From positions 1,488,001-1,552,000 of the forward strand of contig JAQQWL010000002.1 in NCBI GenBank assembly GCA_038363925.1: a stretch of DNA of 64,000 bases, written 5' to 3'. The position numbers and the translations under genes were made by a program. Position 1 is the first letter of the stretch. Each line of letters begins with the position of its first letter. Of the stretch, positions 45,921 to 58,435 are shown in pieces. Source of the DNA: Apiospora phragmitis (Eukaryota; Ascomycota; Sordariomycetes; Amphisphaeriales; Apiosporaceae). The notes beneath the pieces are model-generated. The model was not told where the DNA came from, did not search any database, and was given only the letters and a program-made list of their open reading frames with translations.

Positions 45921-48900
45921 CTACACGTCAATCGACTCATTAAAACGTAAGACGCCATTATTCTTGAGGATACCATCAACGCCCTTCGGCATGCGCGGGA
46001 ACGGATCAGCAAGCGGATGCGTCTCTTGGGGTTGTTCGGTTGACTTGTCAATAACCAAAGCCAGCCCGTTAGACTTGATGGCATCGACCAGAGCAGGGAC
46101 CATATCCTACGCAGTATTGTTAGTCAAGTTGGAGTAGCAGGCATAGTATAGTAGTATAACTCACAAGGAGGCGAGAGCAACATATCAAGCCCATGAAGTT
46201 GTTGTTCTGCGCGATTCTGACCACCTCCTTAATGGATGACGTTCGTCTCCCACTAGCCTGAATAACGCTTGGCGCAGGCGTCGCTTCCTCATGCCCCAGG
46301 TCGTTACAGAGGAAGACGGGGAAGTTTGGCTGCTTCCAGTTGAGTGTCGTGCAGAGCGTTGGGTTGTAAGAGCTGAAAACCACAGACCGCACAACATCAG
46401 GGGCTTTGACCAGTGTGCGCTGGGATCGAGCATGGTCGAAAACCACGGTCAAGATGGCGTCGACAAAATTATTCACGTCAATAGCTGGCCCCAGTCCAAG
46501 ACCTCGCTCTTCCTCCTCCGAAGGATACAGGATTTGCAGGTTGACATGCATACCCTTTGGCAGTAGTGCCAGAGCTTCCTGCAACGAGACGCCAGCGGTA
46601 GCCAGTATACGGTGCACATCTGCAATATTCTCCATTGCTTGCGACGGCAATGTAGCAATATGAGCTCTGCTCGGGCTCTGCGTGGTGACTGTGCCGAACT
46701 GTGCATACGACAGGCGGGCTACAGACACCTCAACTCCTCCGCAGTTGATATGCCAGCTTGGCCACAAGACGGGTACACCATCGCTCGTGTGCTGGACAAA
46801 CAACTGGACAAAATCCCCAGAAAGACTAGACCCCGTAACAAACGTATTAGGCTGTCGATCAACTTGACTAGTAGCTTTCCAGTAAGTCTCAAAATCGGTA
46901 ATCTCAAGTGGCATCCCCTGGAATGGCTTGATGACTTGTGTATTGAAGCTGATCTGGCCAATAGCACGAAGTCGAGGATCGAATAGGGGTAGGCAGCATC
47001 GTCCAGACCTGCCTAGCACCGCACGGAATGTGTTGGGCAGTGCCACAGTCTTTGCGATAACCTTGGCACCGTAGGCAGGAAAGACATCGAAATCAAGGGT
47101 GAAGGACTCGAGATCCTCCACTTGAAAGGAGACTAGCCGCGTGTCTTCCTGGAACGGAAGAATGATGTTCTTGGGAATAAGATCGGAGGCTTTGGATGAT
47201 ATGGTAAGACGTGAGGCAGGGTATTTGCTATCCTGGAAGAACACCAGTGGCTGGTCTTTTAGTTGCTCAAAGCTAATTTGAACCACAGTTTTGGTGTCCA
47301 AGAAGTTGTGGCCGTATCGTCGAAGTGGTATGATCGGTGGAGGGAGTTCGAGAACAGGGATAGCATCGACGTCAAGCGACATGGGCACCGGCCCGCTACT
47401 CATCATTGGCGCAAGATGCGCCTGCATGCCATTCGGGCTTTTCTTTTTGCTCTTCAGGAATTGCGACAGCAACTGCATGCATTCCAGATGACCCTCCCAC
47501 GCGGCATAGTACATGGCGGGCAGGTCTTTCTCGTCATGAATGTTCGCATCTGCGCCAATATTGAGCAACTCCCGCAAGCAAGGGACATTGCCCTCGCTCG
47601 CAGCATGTACTAAAGGCGTCCATCCGTACAGCTTGTCGATTTGATCCAGATCAGCGCCATGCTGCTTCAGGAGCATGAGCAGCTGAGGGGTCTGTCCAGA
47701 ACGAGCTACTAGATGCTGTGGATATAAACCCTCGGCGTCGGGCAAGATTTGAGCCCCGTTTCGAAGAAGAAGTTCAACGATCTCGAGAGATCCATGCTCA
47801 CAGGCGAGATTGAGTGGCGCGTGATCTGTGTCCGATTTTGGGTCCAACCGAGAAGAGGTCGCAAGGAGTCGTTCAACACAAGCCAAATGTCCGTGTATGA
47901 TCGCGCGGATCAGTGGGGTGAAATTGTCGTGGTCGATCAAGTCAATCGTTGTCGGATCGGCTGCAAATACCAAGTCAACAAACATCAAAGGTGTGGAATG
48001 TTTCTTTCCTTTTCAGACATACCTTGGAGGAGAGCATCAAGCATGTCCAGCCGCCCATGCATACTCGCATAATGTAGTGGAACACGGCCATAAACATCTG
48101 TCCGATTTACCGCCACGTTACCCGAGAGACCGACACCCAGCACAAACCCATTGCCATATATTGTGGCTTGGTGTAGACAGTTCCGTTCATTGATGTCATC
48201 CTCCGACTGGATGTCAACTAGGCCGGTCTGCAACAGGAGTTCGAGTGATGGCTGGGGCGCTTCATGTATAGAAGCCAGGAATGTACGTGTCACTCTTTCC
48301 ATCAATGACATTTCCGCAACAGGTGTTGGGTCCGCTGTACTCCTCATCCTGGTGAGCAAGTCTCGCAGCGAATCGAGATTGCCAGAGATGGCGGTGTCGA
48401 GAAGTAAGGAGTCTGCATCGCCTTCGTCGGTGCCAAGGAGATGCTGGCTGCTGATAATGTGTTCCGGCCGTTGTTCGAAGCTCACGTTGTCGCCTTCTGC
48501 CCATGCCCCAAGCTCCTGCAAACTTGTCGTGGCCTGATCCGAGAGCTCGCTGATGACGGTTGCATTGAAGAAGGGTTGCACCTCCACAGCTCGAGAAAGG
48601 TAAAGCTCTCTTCGTCTTAGATTTGGATGTCTTGTCCCATTTCTTCAAGATTTTGGAGAACGCAGTGCCGTTGATCTCGACAAACTGCTGTAGCTTGTTA
48701 AGGTCGTTGGCAAACTGCTGGAAGCCCTCTTGCAATGTTGCAAATTTTGTTGAGCTCCTCGAGACTCCTTGGCGAGACTGCAGCACCCTCTTCTTGTCTA
48801 ACAAAGTTTTCAGGCGGATTTTGAGCTATAGATGGATAAGCATCGTGTGGGGCTGGCATCAATACTGCAATCGTCACTTGGCTTACCTCGGCTTCTTTCT

Positions 48901-49491
48901 GTAGATAGAAGACGTTGACCTTCTCTAATTCTCGTTCCTGACTTGCATCAGCAAGGTTCCGAAGGACGCTCATCATAAAGCAGAATGTGATCCATCATAC
49001 CAACTGGAAAAAGAACTTTGCCCTGTTCGCCTGCAAGGCTGACTGCGAGTCGATGGGCGTCGTAGGGGCGGAGAGGGTCATTTTGGGCGGCAAGCTTGGG
49101 TGTGGCCGAGAGCTTCTTGATGAGCTGGGGGAGAGATATTAGTGGCCGGCTTCCAGGGTTGAGAGAGGAGTTGTAGGGGCCGGTGGATCAAAGTTATTCT
49201 TCTGGTACATCGAGTCCAAATTTGCTTTTCCACGGTAGACCAGACTCGATATATGAAAGGACAGCCAGCAAAATAAGGGGGATGTCAACAGCGACTTACC
49301 TTCTTGAGTGCCTTGTAGTTCACGAAACTGGCCGCATATTCCGGGACTTCAAGCTGGCGCTTCTGAATTTGCTTACCGAACTTCCTAAAGCGGAATCAGT
49401 GACCCATGTTCGCAAGAGAAAACAGCGTTGCAACGTAGGAAGAAATTAAGACACAGCCGGGACGCCATGACCAACTCAAGTTTACTCACAT
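45921..49491 (-). CDS. nuc-2: NUC-2/Pho81 phosphate-starvation regulator (SPX-ankyrin-GDPD)
   Basis: CDK-inhibitor-type regulator that relays phosphate status to the PREG/PGOV (Pho80/Pho85) kinase and thereby NUC-1/Pho4 (known pathway). The SPX domain covers about residues 1-165: MKFGKQIQKRQLEVPEYAAS, LKKLIKKLSATP, FFFQLERELEKVNVFYLQKE and GFQQFANDLNKLQQFVEING. Ankyrin repeats cover about 210-500, for example YGRVPLHYASMHGRLDMLDA and YGWTPLVHAASEGNVPCLRE. A GDPD-like domain lies from about 700 to the end at FNESIDV. Six introns: 49385-49489 (which splits the ATG), 49125-49299, 48938-49000, 48826-48886, 47961-48022 and 46107-46164. The reconstructed length is about 1014 aa, close to N. crassa NUC-2. 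Extra bases are inferred in G3 at 49075-49077 and near 48606-48612, both within the SPX coding region. Confidence 0.93.
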
Positions 49492-52075
49492 GGTGTGATG
49501 TGTGAGCCAGCAGCAAGCCTGAGAAGGCTGCTTGCTTTGGTTGACCGCTTGAAACCGGCAGCAGTGAAAAGTATTTCAATGGATAGGTTGGACAGATTAT
49601 CTGCACGGGTGGCAGATGCAGGCTCAGTGACACCAACACAGTACTTGAAAGTATTGGTATGGGTCCGTTCTCTTCTGCTGGGGCGGAGTTGGCTGTCGCA
49701 CCCCGAAGGTATGATGTTAACGGCGCCTGAAACTGAGTCACTCAGCCTGCTGCAATGCATTCTTGGTCAGAAAGGACATTCAAATATCAGTAGATATGTA
49801 GTGAGGATAGTGGGCGGCAAAGGCACGTGGTATCTACTGTTGGTGAGTAGAGACTCCCGGCCAAATACAAATATACACAATGAATGGAACCGAGGCGGGA
49901 TACCTGAAATGGTTGCCCATGTGCCAGGTATGTCATGTGCCGGCCCATCTTACTATGCCCATACTCGGGACAGACAAGCCAAGCAAAGCAATACCCAACC
50001 CCGATCCAGCTCAGCACAACAGAGCGTGGACTTTTCTCTCTTTCTAATATGTGCAAGTAAACGTAAGAAAACAGCAGGGCAGTTATCGTACCTGTAGACC
50101 CGATCTAAATCTCTGGGCAGACCAATGCTGGTGGAGAGATCGATACAGCGAAGAGGAGCTTCGGACACGGAGCGGTTGTTTTCAAGCTAATCTAGACACG
50201 TCAGGTTAGGTACAACCCATGCCGATGCCCATTCAGGGTCTGAACAGTGAAGACGAATGACGAAAGCCACATAGTAGGTGGGGGTCAGTTGGGATGCGTG
50301 ACGAAAGCACGGTGGGAGGTATTTTGCCGCATGCAGTAAAGGCTGAGAGGACCGAGATGAGACCCTGGGACAGGTTGTGCTGCGGCTGCATACAGGGTCA
50401 TGTTTGATAGGCTCTCATCAGGGGGTTCGCAGATTGACGCGGGGGTAGTGTTTGTCATGCTGGGCAGCCTGGCCTGTATGTGTATACAAGCCGTCTGGTC
50501 TCCGGCTAGGTGTAGATACTGGGAAGACTGGATATCTTACAGGAACAAATGAGGGACTGAGCAATACCAGCCAGGCTTAGGCTATGAGTATTAGATCAGG
50601 GCAAGGGTCGATTGGCGATTCCCGGGCAATTCAAATCGGTGCTGGAAGAAGTATGTATATCGGGCCTTGAGAGGAATGTTACTAGTCAGGTCGCTTAGAT
50701 GTTCCATACGCAGTTCATACATACGCATATGACACAGGAGCAGAGCAGCACGGGCGAACGAACAGCAATTCTCAACAACCAATTCGCCGATTTGCCCACT
50801 TGAACTGATCCTTTACACTCCTCGAAATTGACCGAGAGCACTCGAAAGCACCGGACCTTTTGGAGTTGAGAAAAGTTCTTGGAATCTGGCAAGTCCAGAT
50901 TCGATGGTGGGGTTGGTGTTTGCGTAGGAGGGGCCCAAAGCATAAACGGGATGCTTCCAAATTGGAGTAGGTACGTACGCAGTATGAAGTATGCAGGTGT
51001 GGGACGAGAAGGATGACAACGACGACTAGAAGACAAGGTTGTCTAGTAACCGCAACTCATAACACCAAGAATAGCCGTGATAAGAAAGTTGCCTGTCGTG
51101 TGTGTATGTGTGTGTGTGCTTTTTTTACTTGAGCAGAGCAAGGCAATTGTGCTAGAGTGAGACCTTGAGCATCAGCCTCTCTTATCTGCGATACCCAAAA
51201 GCTCTAGTTTCCTTCGATCCGATCTTAGCGACTATTCCTCGTCATGTCATTTTCACTCACAGCAGAACGAGTAATTTCCCGAGAAGAAGAGAGAACCCCT
51301 CAATTGAATCCTTCCCATCACGAGCCCGCCAGTTTATTGAAGGTAGACCATCTATACGGCCCCGCTGTCGCGCGAGATGTTGCGCTTCGGGCAGGGAGGG
51401 CCAATCAAATGCTATATAGGGGAGAACGTGGTCGTTGACGCAGGCAAGGCTGAAAGAAAGACCCCTGTCGCTGTCACGCCGCGCATGCGTTTGTTTCCGG
51501 TGGATGAATGGGAAGATCGAAAATTGCGAGGCTATTCTATTTCTGTCAGCAGGTATTACGTCGTACTGCTATTCCCAGTTAAGCGAGCGTGTGCGCCCGC
51601 CGCCCGATGCTACCTTAGCGCCATGTATAATCGGATTATGTAAGCCCGTTAGGTATTCGACCAGTTCCACCTATTGCCAAGTACCATGCAGACTGCATGC
51701 AGTTATCCCCCCAAGCCGGGCCTCAATATGCTTGTTTCTTCTGACGCCGGATTCCATCGGTTTCCAACTTGGGCGTAGTAACTGGCTGATACTCGCACAT
51801 TAGGTATTGAAGCATACCAGTAGCGATTGACAGCCCAACGAGACTCGGTCGACTTCGTTCGCATGAAAAAAGTGATGAGAGTCGAGGGCGAGAGAGGACT
51901 CAGGGGCTACCTGATTTCCCATGCCGAACAAACAGTATCAAGTGGTGATCAGCAAGACCATAGCCCCTCCTGAATAGGCGAGAGATGGTATATGCTCTCC
52001 ACGGCCCCGGCACTCATGTGTTTCCCACAACCCAACTTATCCGTGTCCTGAAAGACCTGCAACGGATGTGCCAGA
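49492..52075. other. gene-poor stretch with NUC-2 promoter
   Basis: About 2.6 kb. The first part must hold the NUC-2 leader and promoter. The remaining frames are short and overlapping with no domain. A GT-rich microsatellite-like tract is present near 51,098-51,120. I see no supported gene. Confidence 0.55.
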
Positions 52076-52456
52076 TCAAACACGACGACTATGGTACGAA
52101 GGCGGCGGCAGGTCCGGAATAGACCGGTCGTCATCCCCACGCACCTCCTCCTTCTCCAACGCCGCGGTCGCCTTCCGTTGGCGATTTCGCGCCCTACCCT
52201 TCCTGAGCGCCAGGGCGAGCCTCGTGCAGGTGGTATAGACGACGAGGCCCAGCAAGTAGAGCCCCCAGAACAGGACGCCAGCCGCGCGCAGGAACAGCTT
52301 GCGCAGGCTGCGGTCCTCGTACCGGGCGTCCAGCCACGCCTTGAGGTCTCGGTGGGCCTTGATGCGGTCCACGACCGCTATGAGCCAGAACACTCCCAGA
52401 AACATGTGAGCGACATAGCAGCCCATTCCCACCAACACAGGAAGTAAGGGGTCCAT
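52076..52456 (-). CDS. small two-TM membrane protein, unknown function
   Basis: Intact frame of 126 aa. The start at 52456 gives MDPLLPVLVGMGCYVAHMFL. There are two hydrophobic spans, LVGMGCYVAHMFLGVFWLIA (about residues 8-27) and AAGVLFWGLYLLGLVVYTTC (about 58-77), joined by a charged loop VDRIKAHRDLKAWLDARYED. The C-terminus is basic then acidic (RKGRARNRQRK...EKEEVRGDDD) and ends in PPPSYHSRRV, a PPxY-like PPSY motif that could recruit a Rsp5-type WW domain (inference). The GC-rich codon bias and sensible hydropathy favour a real gene, but I recognise no family. It stands alone between two gene-poor stretches. Confidence 0.55.
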   Translation of the reverse strand: MDPLLPVLVGMGCYVAHMFLGVFWLIAVVDRIKAHRDLKAWLDARYEDRSLRKLFLRAAGVLFWGLYLLGLVVYTTCTRLALALRKGRARNRQRKATAALEKEEVRGDDDRSIPDLPPPSYHSRRV

Positions 52457-53169
52457 AGCGGCTGGTTGGCGTATCGCTTGGTCGAGAGGGGGTGTGTGTG
52501 TGTATTCGGCGCCAGGCGCGTATGGCGTCCAGCTCGATCGTTCAGCAACTCTTCAAGAACGATAGAGCTAAATTCTGACTGAGAAGTCGACTAGCGCAAA
52601 TAGTGGCTGGTTTTCGGTGGTAGGAAGATGGTAGGGCAAAATGTATTATATCAATGGAGACAAACGGGAGCGGAAGTGAGGCTTATGTACATTTTCGTCA
52701 AACTTTTGAATCTTGCTAACAGTGTATACGATTGACTAAAGTGTACTGCGAACCAGGATACAGCATATAAATTTCATTGGCAACCTCTTACCAGTCCACT
52801 TCGTTGCTCATGTGCTCCGTTGCGTGAATGCCATCATGGGAAACTTGCTCTAGAGTGCGTCCATAGTTTGGAGAGTTTCGGCCATACCGTGATTACCCCT
52901 TTAGCCCAGATACCTGCGCTCGATAGAGATTAGGGGCAGTCATACTGTTACTTGGCCCCAGGAATTGACACCTCACAAGAACGGGGACGTGAAGCAGAAG
53001 CGTCAGTTAAGCAATACATAGAAAGAGCCGTTGAATATCTTAGATATATTTTCCACATTGCTATATGAACAATATTGCCTACACATGAATATCCATACAT
53101 GGTTATTAGAAACCAATCCAGTTTGCTCCCGTTAGCACCAACAAGAATCTGACATGTCGAAAAACTAGA
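52457..53169. other. intergenic region, promoter of small membrane gene and RRN6 3' side
   Basis: 713 bp with a short GT repeat near 52,491-52,502 and AT-rich sequence toward RRN6. No gene is seen. Confidence 0.55.
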
Positions 53170-56100
53170 TCAGAAACCGCCTTTCCGCTTCTGTTTCTTC
53201 TTGGGTCTGTCATTCCCAGATCTTCCACCAAATGCGCCAGGAAGAGGCTGCGACATGCTGACTGCAGAAGGCCGGACCACCGCATTGGGAGGCAGCGAGA
53301 ACTCCTGCAACGGCTGGCTAGCCTGGCTACTGAAGAACTTCGTCTCGGGAACGGGCTGGGTCGACCGGAAGGACTTAGCTTTCCGCTTCCGTTCCTGCTC
53401 CGCCTCCCACTCCAGCCGGAGCAGGGCTTCGCCCCTTTTGCGCTTCGTCGCTTGCTTGTTTTGCTGCCTTGCCCTCCGCATCATTCCTTCCGTGACTTCG
53501 GTGTTGATGTCCACACTCCATACATGATCTGTAGGGTTATTTCCCACCACCCAAGTCGATGTTCGTTGGGCTGGCTTCGGGGGTGTCGTCTTGCCGCTTC
53601 CCGTATACGCTCTGATCAAAGCCATGGCGCGATCCTCCCCATCCACGGATTCTGACTGGACTTGTTCGGCTGGCGCAGAAGACATGGGCGTGGCTGATCG
53701 ACTACTCATCTGGCTGCTAAGGATCATGCTCTCTCCTGGTGCAGGTGAAGAGCGGATGTCTTGTGATGCGGGCTCGGATACCTCGAACGCAGCAATATCC
53801 CGAAACATCATTCCAAACAGTGATAAGAAGCTCTCACACGCCATGATGCGCATAACAATGGGCGTCATACCATGCTCAATGCTATAGGGGTTCCTGCCTT
53901 CAACGAAACTGGAGAGCTCGGAAAATATATCGAGAAGACTACGGTTCTGCTCCTGTGTCGCTGCTTTACGTGGCCGGGCTATACTTGTGACTTGTAGCCC
54001 AGGGTCTGTGCCACTCAATCCTTCAATCTCTGCCTGCCACTCTCTGCTTGCATCCTCTAGGTCTGCGGGAAGTTTGACATCCTGAACGATTTGGAGTCTA
54101 TTTGCAACAAAGTTAGGTTAGTATGAGCCTGGAAGCGATTGTAATGAGATACTTACAATGTCTTCAGAGGCAGCTTCCTCGCCTCAGTTGCCTCCTGAGC
54201 GGTAACGTAGACGGGGTCGAACGGAGCCGCACCATAAATATCCATATCGACATCCTTGCTATCGTGCATGTGAAGTAGATCGAGTGAGGTTTGCCGCAGA
54301 ATTTCATGAAACTGTTTCACGTGCCGGCGGATCATGTCTCTGGGCGGCGGCGGCCTCAAATCATTACCAGCAGCAATTTGGAGACCTTCTATTCTATAGC
54401 GGAACACCTCAAGAGCGTCTGGAACAAGGAAACGCTCGGCCAGAGAGCGTATAATAGTCCGTTGTCGCTGATTCTTTGGTATCAGATCATCAGCACCTTC
54501 CACTGGGAGTGGTCGGGGAGTTGACTTCGACCCGGAACTTAGTCCAAGCGCGCAATGAAGACTCAGGTCGGTACCAAGAGAAAAGATCTGATAATACCGC
54601 CTAGTCAGATTAGCGAACAAGCGATCTTCGAACGTCAGGATGGTATTCGGACGGGGTGCAGCAAGCACAGGACTCAGACAGACCGTCTGCAACCGGAGTT
54701 TCTTCCCCTTGGCCCATTCAGTACCATCATATCACGGTGACACATGATTCTTTCAGGCGATGTCCTCAACTTTGTTACGCAGAAGACGTCAACCCAGTTG
54801 CTGCTTCTGGAGTAGAGATGCACCAGGGAAGTGCGCTCATTTGTTGAACACGGACCAGGTGAAACAGCGAGCCGTAGATCGCGAAGTATTGCGTCTCTTA
54901 TATGCAGCGTATAATGCAGGATAAGTGCTTTCTTTACGACTCTGCTGGACGAGGGGGGGTCATTCGCAGAGAACAAGCCACACACATATAGTGTCGTCGT
55001 GGTAATAACGAAGAAATAGCGTGGATCGCCGGAATCGACATGGATATCAAGGATGCAGTTGCCAGACCCTTCAGCAAGAAGGGGGAGATCCGGCAAGAAA
55101 GTGTCAGAGTCGAGGTCCAGTATGCGAAGTGTTTCCCGGTTGCAGAGGAGTAATGTAGATGAACGTTCAAGGGGAGGATACGCCGGTTGTGCTTGCTCAT
55201 CAGAGCTTTCTTCGCCATCCGAGTCATCATTGAGTTCGTCCACTAGACTCCCGATCCAACATATCCGGTGCCATCGTGGTTCAGCCGATGACCTATGGGC
55301 TATAGAGTTCCGTACACCCTTTCGAATGCTACCGCATTTGACCAAGTGTTTCTTAGGCCGCCTGTTGATTCTGGATCGCAAGCCATTGACATCCCAGACG
55401 GTCCATCGGCCCCCCTCGTCGATGATGGCTAATTGAGGTGGTTGCGATTTGATACCGGGGTTGAATGATACATCCGAATGGGAATCGCACCCAGTCAGAC
55501 GCTTCGGCACTGTGAACAACAAGTTGGGGTTTACATGGGCAGGGGCATAGGATCTGTTTTCTTGCAAGGCCTCGGGATCGACTGGTGCCTTCTGGTATTC
55601 TGGTCGAAATACACTCGTGCCGGTGTGTCGCTGTACCAGCAGCCATCGCACAGGGTCGAACCTCCTTAGGCTGACCACTGCCTTGATGCGAAGAATAGCG
55701 CCGGTTTCTTGAGTCCAGGATGCCTCTGGGGGCTCTTTCGGACCCAGCAAATGGAGGAGGGTTGCGCCGTTGCCGTTGGGCGCCCATCCTTCGAGTTTAG
55801 GCCTGACAAATCGAAGTACATCGCTCGCAGATCCAGCAGCCATGGCAATAAGAGGAACTCCATGTACGGCTGTGGCGCTTCGCATATCAGCCATTTCTCC
55901 AATAGCAAGCTGAGTCGATTGACAAGAAGCCCTTTCGCTGGTATTTCGACCAGATATCTCGGGAGCAAGCATGTCCCCCAGTATATCATTGCCCAGGGCG
56001 GCTTCTGGGTGGTTCTTCATCAGCCATTTCTTCTGCTGTTGAGCAACGTGCCAATTCCGTCCAGCAGGCAATGCATCTACATGGTTTGATCCGGAAAACC

Positions 56101-56320
56101 ACTCTTGGGCAGGAGTGATTGACTCAAATCTGGGAGCTGTGATGTTGTTAGCTGACGCCTCCAATAACGGTATTGAGCTGGCGGATGAATACGCACCAGT
56201 GGGATCATGGTTTCTTGCATATTGCCAGCCCCATTCTTCCGCCTGTTCATCTCCAAAGTTGGAGTATGTCGGACGTCCTGGGTGGCCAAATGAAGAAGAT
56301 TGAAGACGCCGTTCAGCCAT
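53170..56320 (-). CDS. RRN6: Rrn6-like RNA polymerase I core-factor subunit, frameshifted in this sequence
   Basis: Component of the Pol I initiation core factor at rDNA promoters (known from yeast Rrn6). The start at 56320 gives MAERRLQSSSFGHPGRPTYS. The N-terminal half is WD/propeller-like (PPQLAIIDEGGRWTVWDVNG, WHRICWIGSLVDEL, TLLLCNRETLRILDLDSDTF, YFFVITTTTLYVCGLF). After LVHLYSRSSNWVDVFCVT comes LQTVCLSPVLAAP and a helical region (FANLTRRYYQIFSLGTDLSL). The Ser-rich C-terminal part ends in a basic RPKKKQKRKGGF, likely a nuclear signal. One intron lies at 54098-54156 (GTAAGT donor). The reconstructed length is about 1030 aa. One base is missing near 54727-54732; uncorrected, the first part stops soon after, at 54674. 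It is divergent from SPC25. Confidence 0.85.
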
Positions 56321-56857
56321 CCGGCTCGCCCAGGTCGAATTTCCGCTCTACTATCAATCGATTATGACGGTACATACTACGAGACAGCCAGAGGCGAGAA
56401 ACCAGAAGATAGGCAAGAACGCGAATAGAGGATAACGTCACAATATGTAGGTAGCAAACCGGCTTCGGGAAGGAAAAGAGCGTAATCTCCGTACAAAGAC
56501 GGCTGAACACATGAAGGTCGACAATGGATGGGTTTTTAAGGTGATAGGCCTCAACTCTGGAAGCCTTTAATGGGAATAAGCAAAGTTCTGACAGGGTCCA
56601 CTGGAACTGCAGTGCTGGCTGACTCTGGTATCCAAGAACTCTGTCGCATGTACCCCACAGTGCACTTTGTACCCCTGCCCCCAGCAACGCCATAGGCTGA
56701 GGGACTCAGTCGGCGTAAACAAACCTCGAGTCTCTGAGTATGCGAATTTACGAATTCTCAACCCAACCCAACCAGCCGCAATTAGAACACCACCACGTCG
56801 TCGCATTAATCTGCACCCTACTCGCATCGCTGGAATAGAGACTACAATATATCCCAA
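56321..56857. promoter_or_regulatory. divergent promoter, RRN6 / SPC25
   Basis: A 537-bp interval lies between divergent start codons. No named site is recognised. Confidence 0.55.
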
Positions 56858-57768
56858 ATGAGTCGCAATCGCTTGAGGAATTCGCAATCGGACACCATGG
56901 CGTCAGTCTTCGAACCGTCCATGTCTTCGAGCATGCGAGGCCAACCCCCCATGTCGGCCATGGCGCCGTCTATGGCGGATTCGCTCCCGAGTATCAATTT
57001 CGGCTTCGACGACCTGCGCGACCGCATGGCCAAGTTCAGCGCAAGATTCGACACCTTTATCGAGCAAGGCCGGAAGCGCGTGCTGGAAGAGCGAAACCAA
57101 TTTCGCATGAACGTCGCAGAACTACAAGGTTCGTCTCCCAATAATCCCGCGCGCGCATTCTGTTGTATCTATCGGGAACGAGAGAACCTCACCCTGCTAA
57201 CCCAAATATCGCTTTCCAGAGGACCAACGGATGAAGAAGAAGGACATGGAGATCCTCCAGCTCAAGACCAACACGCACCAACAGACCATCTCCAAGGAGG
57301 CGGCCGAGACGCGTGAGATGCAGGCGGCGATCGCGTCGCTCACGCAGCAGCGGGACAAGAACGCGGCGCAGCGCGACACGCTGAAGCGGCAGATCACGGA
57401 GACGCAGGCGGAGATCGACGCGCGGCTGGCGGCGCAGTGGGGCGCACGCGGCGCGCATCGAGGCGCAGGCGCGGTTCAACGTGCCGGAGCTAGACTTCTG
57501 GATCTCCAACCTGTGCCTCAAGATCGAGGGGGCGGGCCAGACGGACCGGCTTAAGTTCGTCTACACCCACATCGACGACCGCGACTGGGAGCGCGAGGCC
57601 TGGTTCGAGCTGTGCACGTCGTCGCGCGACTACGACGTCCGGCACTGCCGGCCCAAGCTGGAGCGCGAGAAGGTCGACCGCGTGCTGGAGAGGGTCAACG
57701 AGACGAGGGAACTGGCGACCCTGCTGAAGGGGATGCGGGAGTTATTTGTCGAGGCAGTCAAGGCTTAG
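56858..57768 (+). CDS. SPC25: Spc25, Ndc80-complex kinetochore subunit, frameshifted in this sequence
   Basis: Subunit of the Ndc80 complex, pairing with Spc24 to anchor microtubule-binding Ndc80/Nuf2 to the inner kinetochore (known). Exon 1 (56858-57128) has a Met/Ser-rich start (MSRNRLRNSQSDTMASVFEP) and INFGFDDLRDRMAKFSARFD. An intron at 57129-57219 has a GTTCGT donor and GCTAAC branch point. Exon 2 has a coiled coil (about residues 90-165, EDQRMKKKDMEILQLKTNTH onward) and the C-terminal globular domain NVPELDFWISNLCLKIEGAG, DRLKFVYTHIDDRDWEREAW and HCRPKLEREKVDRVLERVNE. One extra G is inferred in the G4 at 57439-57442 (just before the ARIEAQARFNVPEL segment). The reconstructed length is about 272 aa. 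It is divergent from RRN6. Confidence 0.92.
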
Positions 57769-58435
57769 GAGGAACTGCCCACGCTTTAAGATACCTACTA
57801 CGATTTAATGAGAAACGATAACCGCTTCACTTACTGGAACAGCCATGCTTGGGGGTCACGGCCAATTGCGTATTTACAGGAGTTTACTGAACTCTGACTA
57901 TGCTGCACGTCTCGTTCTGCTGATATTCGATAATCAACACGGCGTAGTTTAGTCACCAAACCCTCGTGAAGAAGATGTCTATTTGTTCGATGTAAATTCA
58001 TCATCTCCTATGCTGCAGCTGGGTTTCTTCTCTTTAAGAGCCGGTTGCTCCGAAAGGGTCGACTGCCGGTCTCAGGGCCATGCATTTCCTGGGACGAACA
58101 AGAGAGCACCAATTAATAAAATTGTAGCTCTATCAAATCGTAAGTGTAAGGATCTAAGATATCGAGATGGAAGCTTTGAATTGCCATCTGAAAGGATGCT
58201 CTAGAATATGATAGGGGAGTGATCAAGGCGAAAAGCTACATCCTAGGCAGCTGGCCCCAGCTGGGTTTCAATCAAAGTTGACCGAAGCGCGCCGCCCCTG
58301 CACCTGCAACGACCTCACTCTCCACGTCTACATAAGATACCAACTTATACCAGATCTCGTGGCAACCATACAACCGTCACAAAACCACACATAGTTTAAA
58401 TCTGTGTGTCTACACACTTCCCCCAATAACCGAAG
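57769..58435. other. intergenic region, SPC25 3' side and MZT1 promoter
   Basis: 667 bp between two same-strand genes. AT-rich in the first half. No gene is seen. Confidence 0.55.

Noticed and set aside
4148..57768. Programmed ribosomal frameshifting as the cause of the many broken frames
   Set aside because: The sites share no slippery heptamer or downstream structure, occur in unrelated genes, and include both gains and losses. Sequencing error is far simpler.
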